A stretch of 20,072 nt of DNA, taken from contig CAZASK010000029.1 of the NCBI GenBank assembly GCA_964487845.1, forward strand, positions 1 to 20,072. Direction: 5' to 3'. The stretch's first letter is position 1; the number at the start of each line of letters is the position of its first letter. This document shows, piece after piece, positions 14,115-20,072 of the stretch. The translations under genes and the position numbers were made by a program. The DNA is from CAZASK01 sp964487845 (GTDB taxonomy: Bacteria > Chlamydiota > Chlamydiia > Chlamydiales > FEN-1388). The notes beneath the pieces are model-generated. The model saw only the letters and a list, made by a program, of their open reading frames with translations. It was not told the DNA's origin and ran no database searches.

Positions 14115-17100
14115 ATGTTATCATTCTTCAGAAGACTATTCGGCACAGCACAAGACAGAACGATCAGCCGATTGAAAAAGATGGTTGCTGAGATCCGCAC
14201 TATTGAAGAGGGGTATCAAAAGCTCTCAGATGAAGATATTCGTGGGAAGACAGCTGAATTTAAAGAAAGACTGCAGAAGGGCGAAACAACAGACGATATT
14301 TTGAAAGAAGCTTATGCTGCAGTGGTGAATGTATGTCGCCGTATGCTTGGGAATGAATTTCATGTCTCTGGCTATCATCAGCGTTGGGATATGATTCCCT
14401 TTGATGTTCAAATTGCAGGAGCTATTGCATTGCATCAGGGCTATATCACGGAGATGCAAACAGGAGAAGGAAAGACTCTTACCGCTGCGATGCCGCTTTA
14501 TCTCAATGCACTTACTGGCAGGCCTGTTCATATTGTCACAGTAAACGACTACCTCGCAAATCGGGACTGCGAATGGGTGGGAAGTATCTATCGTTGGTTA
14601 GGGCTCACTACGGGGGTTTTGATGCAGGCGACTCCGTATCATGAGAGAAAGGCTGTATATGAGTGCGATATTGTCTACGGAACAGCATCTGAGTTTGGCT
14701 TCGATTACCTGCGTGATAATTCTGTAGCGACACATGCGACAGAACAGGTGCAGCGAGGTCACTACTTTTCGCTTATCGACGAAGTAGACTCTATTTTAAT
14801 CGATGAAGCAAGAACTCCACTTATCATTTCAGGGCCAGCCGCCTCTACGAAGCAGCTCTATGAAGTTTTAAAGGATCCGGTGCGCACGCTTGTCGACAAG
14901 CAAAGAGAGGCGTGTAATGTGATTGCCCTAGATGCAAAGCGCGTATTAGATAAGCATCTCAAAGATAGTCCGAACGTGCAAGAAAAGAAAAAATGGAATG
15001 ATCAAGAGAAAGAGGCCTTGCGTAAACTCTGGCTCGTGGGCAAGGGGATGCCGCGCAACAAGGTTGTCAAGCGTTTGAAGGAAGATCCATCTTTGCGTGC
15101 TGCAATTGATGAGTGGGATTTGTATTACTATGCCGAGCAAAACAAAGAAGAGAAAGCAGAGGCGCTTGCAGGACTCTATATGATCGTCGATGAGAAATCG
15201 AGTGAGTATGAATTAACAGATAAGGGAATTCATTGCTGGGCAGAGTGCGGTGGCAAAGAAGATGATTTTGTGATGCTTGACTTAGGGTATGAGTATCTGC
15301 AGATAGACCAAAACTTTGCGCTTTCGGAAGAAGAAAAGATGAAGCAAAAAGTTGCTGTCAGAGAGGAAGATGCGATACGTAAAGAGCGGGCTCATAACTT
15401 GCGTCAGCTGCTCAGAGCCCATCTTTTGATGGAAAAAGATGTCGATTATATCGTTCAAGAGCAAAAGGTAGTCATTATCGATGAAAATACAGGACGTCCA
15501 CAGCCAGGGAGACGTTTTTCTGATGGGTTGCATCAAGCTATAGAGGCAAAAGAGATGGTGGCGATCCAACGTGAGACGCAGACATATGCTACAATCACGA
15601 TTCAAAATTATTTCCGTATGTATGAGCGGTTAGCGGGAATGACAGGAACGGCTATTACAGAGGCGCATGAATTTAAGGAGATATATAAGCTTGATGTTGT
15701 GCAGGTGCCCACACATAGGCCTCTTCGTCGTAGTGATGCCAATGACGAAATGTATATGACGGAGCGTGAAAAATATAACGCTATCTTAAAAGAGGTTCGT
15801 GATACACATGCACAAGGAAGGCCTATTTTATTAGGAACAGAGTCTGTGGAGGTGTCTGAAAAGCTGTCTCGTATATTTAAGTTAAACAAGCTTGAACACA
15901 CTGTCTTGAATGCTAAAAATCACAGTAAAGAAGCAGAAATCATCTCGTTGGCAGGACAAAGAGGCGCAATTACAGTTGCGACCAATATGGCAGGCCGAGG
16001 AACTGATATTAAGCTAGGAGAAGGGGTTGCTGCTCTCGGAGGACTGCATGTTGTAGGCACGACTCGTCACCAATCTCGTCGTATAGACCGTCAGCTGCGT
16101 GGGAGGAGTGGACGTCTTGGTGATCCAGGTTCCTCAAAATTCTTTGTCTCTTTAGAAGATCCACTGATGCGTCTTTTTTCGTCACCAGGCATCACACAGC
16201 TTTTGCAACGTTTTCGACCTCCTGAAGGAGAGCCTATCTCTGCAAAAATTTTGAATAAGTCGATTGAAACGGCGCAAAAGCGTATTGAGCAGAGAAACTA
16301 TATGGTCCGTAAGCACACTCTTGAATATGACGATGTTATGAACAAGCAGCGCCAGGAGATTTATGCTTTTCGGCATGAGCTTTTGAATAGTCCTGATGTA
16401 ACCGGACTTGCTGAAGAAGTGTTAGAAAATCTTTGCCTTCGAGGAGCTGAACGCTATTTTAGAAGTAAGTCACAAGATGGAGGCTGGGAGCCAGAGCAGT
16501 TTCGTCAGTGGTTGATGGCTCACGTGCCGGTGACCTTTGAAGAGGGCTATTTTGATGATGACTTTTCTGAAGCTGAAGAGCTTGGGAAAAAGGCATATGA
16601 AAAAGTAAAAGAGGCGTTTCAACATAAGCTTGCTCATGAGGCAAAGAAGGCAGCGCTTCTCTCAAGAAGAGCCGATTTTGATGCCTCTGGTATTATGGAT
16701 GCCGCTGAACGAGGGATCATGGTGCGCACTATCGATCATTTCTGGCAGGAGCATCTGCTGTCGATGGATCATCTTCGCTCTGACGTGCATCTTCGCTCTG
16801 TTGCGCAAAAAGATCCGATTATGGAGTTCAAGCACGAAGCCTTTATTCTCTTTGAGAAGTTTACACAGCAGCTTCGAGAGGAGATGGCCCAGGCGATATT
16901 CAAATTTGAGATAGTGCCTGCTCAACCTCCTGAGATGGGGCAATTTTTGAATCAGCTGCACCTCGAGACACGTCGTTCTTTTGCTTCAGAACTAGAGGAA
17001 GAAGACGCGGAGACCCTTGATGGCGAGGCGATGGGAGCTGCTGAAGTAGAAGCCCCTGTTGAGCCTATTATGGTAGGGCCTAAAGTGGGGCGGAATGACC

Positions 17101-17183
17101 TGTGCCCCTGCGGCAGTGGGAAGAAATATAAAAAGTGCTGCGGAAGAGACATGGCAGACGCTGATATGAGTGATATAGCTTAA
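14115..17183 (+). CDS. secA: Preprotein translocase ATPase SecA
   Basis: SecA drives proteins through the SecYEG channel with ATP. Seen here are the Walker A motif GEGKT (117-121), the DEVD box (222-225) followed by SILIDEARTPLIISGP, the glycine-rich ATNMAGRGTDIKLG and QLRGRSGRLGDPG motifs of the second nucleotide-binding domain, the C-terminal helical scaffold, and the zinc-binding SEC-C end (C997, C999, C1008, C1009). At 1022 residues it is about 120 longer than the E. coli protein. Most of the excess is a Lys/Glu-rich insertion at about 250-355, before the preprotein cross-linking domain. AAGGAG lies 8 bases before the ATG at 14115, which fixes the start. It is divergent from the nuclease gene and precedes tRNA-Ser. 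The intergenic stretch 14006-14114 holds only the ribosome-binding site and presumably both promoters. Confidence 0.98.
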   Translation: MLSFFRRLFGTAQDRTISRLKKMVAEIRTIEEGYQKLSDEDIRGKTAEFKERLQKGETTDDILKEAYAAVVNVCRRMLGNEFHVSGYHQRWDMIPFDVQIAGAIALHQGYITEMQTGEGKTLTAAMPLYLNALTGRPVHIVTVNDYLANRDCEWVGSIYRWLGLTTGVLMQATPYHERKAVYECDIVYGTASEFGFDYLRDNSVATHATEQVQRGHYFSLIDEVDSILIDEARTPLIISGPAASTKQLYEVLKDPVRTLVDKQREACNVIALDAKRVLDKHLKDSPNVQEKKKWNDQEKEALRKLWLVGKGMPRNKVVKRLKEDPSLRAAIDEWDLYYYAEQNKEEKAEALAGLYMIVDEKSSEYELTDKGIHCWAECGGKEDDFVMLDLGYEYLQIDQNFALSEEEKMKQKVAVREEDAIRKERAHNLRQLLRAHLLMEKDVDYIVQEQKVVIIDENTGRPQPGRRFSDGLHQAIEAKEMVAIQRETQTYATITIQNYFRMYERLAGMTGTAITEAHEFKEIYKLDVVQVPTHRPLRRSDANDEMYMTEREKYNAILKEVRDTHAQGRPILLGTESVEVSEKLSRIFKLNKLEHTVLNAKNHSKEAEIISLAGQRGAITVATNMAGRGTDIKLGEGVAALGGLHVVGTTRHQSRRIDRQLRGRSGRLGDPGSSKFFVSLEDPLMRLFSSPGITQLLQRFRPPEGEPISAKILNKSIETAQKRIEQRNYMVRKHTLEYDDVMNKQRQEIYAFRHELLNSPDVTGLAEEVLENLCLRGAERYFRSKSQDGGWEPEQFRQWLMAHVPVTFEEGYFDDDFSEAEELGKKAYEKVKEAFQHKLAHEAKKAALLSRRADFDASGIMDAAERGIMVRTIDHFWQEHLLSMDHLRSDVHLRSVAQKDPIMEFKHEAFILFEKFTQQLREEMAQAIFKFEIVPAQPPEMGQFLNQLHLETRRSFASELEEEDAETLDGEAMGAAEVEAPVEPIMVGPKVGRNDLCPCGSGKKYKKCCGRDMADADMSDIA

Positions 17184-17195
17184 GGGAGGGGGGTC

Positions 17196-17221
17196 TCTTG
17201 CATAATTTTCTTGCATAATTT
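17196..17221 (+). repeat. Perfect 13-bp tandem repeat upstream of tRNA-Ser
   Basis: TCTTGCATAATTT occurs at 17196-17208 and immediately again at 17209-17221. Each copy contains a TTGCAT and a CATAAT element resembling parts of a sigma70 promoter, so the duplication may double a promoter element for the tRNA. Confidence 0.6.
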
Positions 17222-17266
17222 GCTTCATCAATTTGAAGCGATCAGGTATCATCTACCTGCTTTGCT

Positions 17267-17357
17267 GGAGGGATGGCCGAGCGGCTTAAGGCGCACGCTT
17301 GGAAAGCGTGTGTGCGTTAATAGCGTACCGTGAGTTCGAATCTCACTCCCTCCGCCA
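17267..17357 (+). tRNA. tRNA-Ser (anticodon GGA)
   Basis: The acceptor stem GGAGGGA (17267-17273) pairs with TCCCTCC (17347-17353), followed by discriminator G and an encoded CCA (17355-17357). The anticodon stem-loop cacgc-ttGGAaa-gcgtg gives anticodon GGA, reading serine codons UCC/UCU. The long variable arm typical of serine tRNAs and the T-arm GTTCGAATC are present. A T7 run shortly after the CCA may end the transcript. Confidence 0.97.
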
Positions 17358-17396
17358 TGTTTTTTTCAAGAGAACTTTTCTCGTATCTCATCCCAG

Positions 17397-18494
17397 CTAC
17401 GTGATTTTCACAATACTATCGTAAGGCTTTGCTAGCTTGTATTTTCTGGCTTTATTAGAAGCGTCTACTATTTCTAGAAAACCACTTGCAACCCACTTTT
17501 TGCAAAGCGCAGCATTTGTTCTGGGTTGGAAGCCAAATAGATCTCCTATTTGCCTGGCTGTAACAACATCATATCCTTTAAATAATTCCAAGGCCTTGCG
17601 TTGTTTTGGATCTAATGTGCGTAGCAACTGCGAGTGATCTTTTTCACCCTTTTCATTGCTTGCAATCATTTGCGCGACAACTTTCTCAAAAGCAAAAGCC
17701 ATGCCTTCAGTGAAATATTCGACCCAAGGGGTTATATCGCTTTCTACCCTTCCAAAGTAATAATTATGAGACGGGCCAATACTAATAGCGCGATAATATC
17801 CGAGTAAGTTTTTGGCATAATATTCCTCAAGAGAGTACAAACCTTTTAAACCATATCCTCCACGATGCAGAATTAACGTTGTGAGCAATCTGCTTGTTCG
17901 TCCATTCCCATCGTAGTAAGGGTGAATTGTTGCAAACTGGTAATGAGCAATGCTGGCAATAATGGGGCAGGGTATCTCCTCATTCTCTTTCATCCATGAC
18001 ACTAAATTACGCATCAGTCCAGGTACATCTTTGGCCTCTGGTGGCATGTATACGATTATCCCTGTCCCGCTATCTTTAATAACGTTTTGTCCATCTCGGT
18101 AAGGTGTTGGTTTGATATGAGCCCTTCCATCACTCATCACGAGAGCGTGCAATGTTTGAATAACTTTTTCAGTAACGGGATGATTATGTGAGGCATATTG
18201 TTCAAGCTGAGCTAGGGCGGCATAATAGCCCTTGACTTCATGCTCATCTCGTTCTCTACCAGGGAAGTGTCCTTGAAGCTGAATGACCTCTTTGACCTCA
18301 TCAGGCTGGAGCTGATTACCTTCTATCATTGTGGAGTAATGTGTAGTATATAGCTTAGCCGTTTCACGTAAAGACGCTAGAACTGTAGGATTAACTGGCA
18401 GTAACGCGACTTTTTCCTTCGCAGCCTCAATTCTCATGAGGTTTTTCGCAATGCCAGGGGTTATGCTGTAGATAGGCTTAAAGTTTGTCGGCAT
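17397..18494 (-). CDS. fic: Fic family protein (class II, predicted AMP transferase) with winged helix
   Basis: This 365-residue protein is a Fic enzyme, a family that mostly transfers AMP from ATP to hydroxyl groups of target proteins. The catalytic motif HPYYDGNGRTSR (191-202) is complete, with H191, the anion-binding loop and R199/R202. Near the N-terminus, STMIEG (54-59) matches the (S/T)xxxE(G/N) inhibitory helix, which makes it class II, self-inhibited by E58. The C-terminal part (about 305-360, TARQIGDLFGFQPRTNAAL) is a winged helix-turn-helix, so it may also bind DNA, perhaps its own promoter. It lies 39 bp from tRNA-Ser on the opposite strand. Such genes are widely exchanged between bacteria, and this copy may be acquired. 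The target protein cannot be read from the sequence. Confidence 0.95.
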   Translation of the reverse strand: MPTNFKPIYSITPGIAKNLMRIEAAKEKVALLPVNPTVLASLRETAKLYTTHYSTMIEGNQLQPDEVKEVIQLQGHFPGRERDEHEVKGYYAALAQLEQYASHNHPVTEKVIQTLHALVMSDGRAHIKPTPYRDGQNVIKDSGTGIIVYMPPEAKDVPGLMRNLVSWMKENEEIPCPIIASIAHYQFATIHPYYDGNGRTSRLLTTLILHRGGYGLKGLYSLEEYYAKNLLGYYRAISIGPSHNYYFGRVESDITPWVEYFTEGMAFAFEKVVAQMIASNEKGEKDHSQLLRTLDPKQRKALELFKGYDVVTARQIGDLFGFQPRTNAALCKKWVASGFLEIVDASNKARKYKLAKPYDSIVKIT

Positions 18495-18540
18495 AATACG
18501 AGCTCAATATCGGATTAAATTATATTATTCATTATGCCGA
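18488..18540 (-). promoter_or_regulatory. Inverted-repeat operator candidate of the fic gene
   Basis: TCGGCATAAT (18488-18497) overlaps the fic start codon, and its exact 10-bp inverse ATTATGCCGA is at 18531-18540. A third related half-site TATCGG lies at 18508-18513. The AT-rich stretch between them (18514-18530) should contain the promoter. The layout suits a repressor that loops or blocks the promoter, possibly the Fic protein's own winged helix. Confidence 0.5.
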
Positions 18541-18586
18541 TAAAAAGCGGATAAGTCAACTATTTCATGCTTCTAAAGCTTACCAG

Positions 18587-18982
18587 CTATGATCCTTGGA
18601 CTGCGATTTTTTTCCCAGACGGCTTTTGCTCGGCCTTTTTAAACGTGACTTTCAACATTCCATCTTTGCAGGTAGCTTGAATCTCTTGCTGAGAGTCAAT
18701 TTTACCAGGAACTCGTACCGTATATGAAAAGACGCTTTGTGCTTTTCTGTAATATTTTTTGTGTTTTTCCTCTTCTTTTGTCTCGGCGTGGATCGTGACA
18801 TACCCATCTTCAAACTCAACGTGGATATCTTTAAAAGGAACTCCAGGAACCTGAGCTTCTACATAGACATTGTGGGTGTCTTCAGATACGGTAACGCCTG
18901 ATAAAGAGCGGTCAAAAAACTCATTTCCTTCTCTAAAGATTAAAGGAAAATCTAAAAATGATTTTGGTACAAGATTGGCCAT
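18587..18982 (-). CDS. Small heat shock protein, Hsp20/alpha-crystallin family
   Basis: This 131-residue ATP-independent holdase chaperone binds unfolding proteins. The alpha-crystallin domain spans about 27-118, beginning at GVTVSEDTHNVYVEAQVPGV and ending with the family signature CKDGMLKVTFKKAE. The short C-terminal tail carries KKIAV, an IxI/V-type motif that joins subunits in oligomers. AGGAGG lies five bases before the ATG at 18982, a very strong ribosome-binding site. The cyclase-family gene upstream ends 49 bp away on the same strand, so the two may be co-transcribed, but a heat-shock-like promoter could also lie in between. No CIRCE element (TTAGCACTC inverted repeat) is present. Confidence 0.93.
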   Translation of the reverse strand: MANLVPKSFLDFPLIFREGNEFFDRSLSGVTVSEDTHNVYVEAQVPGVPFKDIHVEFEDGYVTIHAETKEEEKHKKYYRKAQSVFSYTVRVPGKIDSQQEIQATCKDGMLKVTFKKAEQKPSGKKIAVQGS

Positions 18983-19011
18983 ACAAACCTCCTGTTGGTA
19001 CTTCCAGTTCT

Positions 19012-19035
19012 AATGGGTAGAGCATTTTTTTTCAA
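19012..19035 (-). promoter_or_regulatory. Possible heat-shock-like promoter of the hsp20 gene
   Basis: On the minus strand TTGAAA (19035-19030), 12 bases, then CCCATT (19017-19012) resembles the sigma32 pattern TTGAAA-N(11-16)-CCCATnT. Chlamydiae are not known to have sigma32, so this may be chance. TTGAAA overlaps the stop codon of the cyclase gene. Confidence 0.25.
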
Positions 19036-19745
19036 TAATTGTTTCGAGATTCATTGGGGTATTTTTCAAGAAGTCCTACGAGGCGTACAGGAGCTTCTGT
19101 GCCATTTTTGATATTCATAGGCAGTATCATCACAAGGGCTCCTGCTGGAGGCATGTGATCCAAATTCGCTATATTCTCGAGTATTATTTTTCCTGCTCCT
19201 AAGAGAATTTTATGTGTGGGAAACCCATCTTCCGGTCTATCAGGAGAAAGTGTGTCGATCCCAAGTGCAGCTATTCCTTTTATAAGGAGTGTCTGAGCCG
19301 CCTCTGAAGATACGGATGGAAATATATAGTTGTTGTGATATTTTGAAGGCTCACTCCACCATTTACTCCATCCAGTCTTGACCATGACACATGATCCGCC
19401 CACGATCGCGCCATGTTTGCTTTCAAAATCAGTAATATCTTGGTTGCTGAGGCTGTAGCGTTCATGACACTTGTCTGAGATATCGATTACCACACATGGT
19501 AAAATCAACTCATTGATGTCAAAATCGTGAATGCATCTACCTCCTGGGATACAGTGACTTGGAGCATCCATGTGAGTGCCAATGCCCGCATGTATTTTGA
19601 GTTTCATCACTCGGAATTGAACTTCTCCACTACAATCCGAGTAATCCATATGCAGATCATGATGAAATCCACATTTGCCATTCCAGGCGGGGATGGTGCT
19701 TTCGAGTGTGTGGGTTAAATCAACTAATCTGTACAAAAAGCTCAT
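19032..19745 (-). CDS. Cyclase family protein (kynurenine formamidase-like metal hydrolase)
   Basis: This 237-residue protein has the metal-binding signature of the cyclase/formamidase family: H52-AGIG-T57-H58-M-D60-A-P-S-H64, corresponding to HxGTHxDxPxH. An N-terminal VDLTHTLESTIPAW segment is typical of the family start. Members hydrolyse formyl-kynurenine, isatin and other amides using a divalent metal; the substrate here cannot be told. I chose the ATG at 19745 because family proteins begin just before the DLTH strand. An ATG at 19811 would add 22 residues but has no better ribosome-binding site and overlaps the region next to the MarR fragment. It is followed by the hsp20 gene on the same strand after 49 bp. 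No tryptophan-pathway gene is nearby. Confidence 0.88.
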   Translation of the reverse strand: MSFLYRLVDLTHTLESTIPAWNGKCGFHHDLHMDYSDCSGEVQFRVMKLKIHAGIGTHMDAPSHCIPGGRCIHDFDINELILPCVVIDISDKCHERYSLSNQDITDFESKHGAIVGGSCVMVKTGWSKWWSEPSKYHNNYIFPSVSSEAAQTLLIKGIAALGIDTLSPDRPEDGFPTHKILLGAGKIILENIANLDHMPPAGALVMILPMNIKNGTEAPVRLVGLLEKYPNESRNNY

Positions 19746-19823
19746 ACGTTCTCGTCTTTTCAAAGAGTCTCTTATATCAATTCCCAAAAATAAACACATC
19801 ATCTTCCGCATCCAGGAGAGGAA

Positions 19824-20015
19824 ATGCTTGATTTTTTAGTAAACTTGCATACAATACACATGTATACTAAAGAGGTGTGTATTCTAGTGCCTATTGTTGA
19901 AAGAATAGACGCTCTCTTTTTTGGCCATGCTACGAGAAAGGAACAGCAAAGCCTGATACACATTTTAGCTAAATTAGTAAAATCCAATGATGAGCTCAAT
20001 ACAAACGGAAAGTAA
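19824..20015 (+). pseudogene. MarR-like regulator, C-terminal fragment
   Basis: Of the 63 residues, those from about 15 onward (YTKEVCILVPIVERIDALFF, then GHATRKEQQSLIHILAKLV) resemble the end of a MarR-type regulator: the strand-end TKEG motif and the last dimerisation helices. The winged helix that should precede them is missing; the DNA there belongs to the divergent cyclase gene. A good ribosome-binding site (AGGAG at 19813-19817) stands before the ATG, so a short protein may still be made. It would lack DNA-binding ability but could pair with a full MarR protein. The family call is by eye and only moderately sure; HxlR is an alternative. Confidence 0.45.
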
Positions 20016-20038
20016 ACTAACGCGAGTCTCCTATTAAC

Positions 20039-20068
20039 CAATAAAATTATTGAAAACTTCTTTTATTG
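20039..20068. repeat. 8-bp inverted repeat at the window end
   Basis: CAATAAAA (20039-20046) and TTTTATTG (20061-20068) form a perfect stem with a 14-base loop, 24 bases after the stop of the MarR fragment. It is AT-rich and no T tract follows, so a terminator role is doubtful. Confidence 0.4.
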
Positions 20069-20072
20069 TCGG

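Noticed and set aside
14006..14200. 65-residue N-terminal extension of the nuclease gene
   Set aside because: It would overlap the start of secA and shows no nuclease-family features; family motifs begin right after the ATG at 14005.
17347..17400. Integration (att) site at the tRNA-Ser 3' end
   Set aside because: No second copy of the tRNA 3' end was found in the window and no integrase gene is present.
1..20072. parS site near parB
   Set aside because: I saw no sequence close to TGTTTCACGTGAAACA; a systematic mismatch search was not possible by eye.

Overview
The window looks like chromosomal DNA of a member of the Chlamydiota, most likely an environmental (Parachlamydia-like) lineage. The grounds are the moderately AT-rich composition, a 1022-residue SecA with a long internal insertion, a topoisomerase I ending in an Ala/Lys/Pro-rich tail like the chlamydial histone-like proteins, and a ParB-Bat gene cluster. 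This assignment is inferred from reading the sequence; no database search was possible.

Layout. Positions 1-274 hold the left end of a truncated insertion sequence (ISNCY-type transposase N-terminus plus two 19-bp terminal repeats). From 8514 down to about 252 runs a compact seven-gene minus-strand array: parB, two von Willebrand A membrane proteins (BatA/BatB type), a TPR exported protein, BatD, a TPR/SH3 BatE-like protein, and an unrecognised acidic protein whose last codons and stop come from the IS remnant. Divergent from parB is a one-TM protein (8568-9413). It is followed by a region of about 490 nt (9460-9950) with a promoter-like sequence, at least ten strong hairpins and a very good rho-independent terminator, but no credible ORF. 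I regard this as an unidentified structured RNA gene. Next come a decayed gene fragment, topA (10448-12874) with a histone-like tail, a convergent stand-alone PD-(D/E)XK nuclease with an Fe-S-type cysteine set, secA (14115-17183), tRNA-Ser(GGA), and a minus-strand group: a class II Fic protein with its own inverted-repeat operator candidate, a small heat shock protein, and a cyclase-family hydrolase. A MarR-like C-terminal fragment closes the window.

How the genes work together. The Bat proteins are predicted to form one inner-membrane/periplasmic complex (two MIDAS-type VWA proteins, TPR adaptors and the BatD scaffold) transcribed from the parB promoter. TopA and SecA are housekeeping genes. 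The segments around the IS remnant, the decayed genes and the tRNA/Fic region look like the accessory, rearranging parts.

The strongest leads for something new are the unidentified structured RNA and the histone-like tail of topA, which carries its own perfect ribosome-binding site and start codon and could be translated separately as a 38-residue basic peptide.
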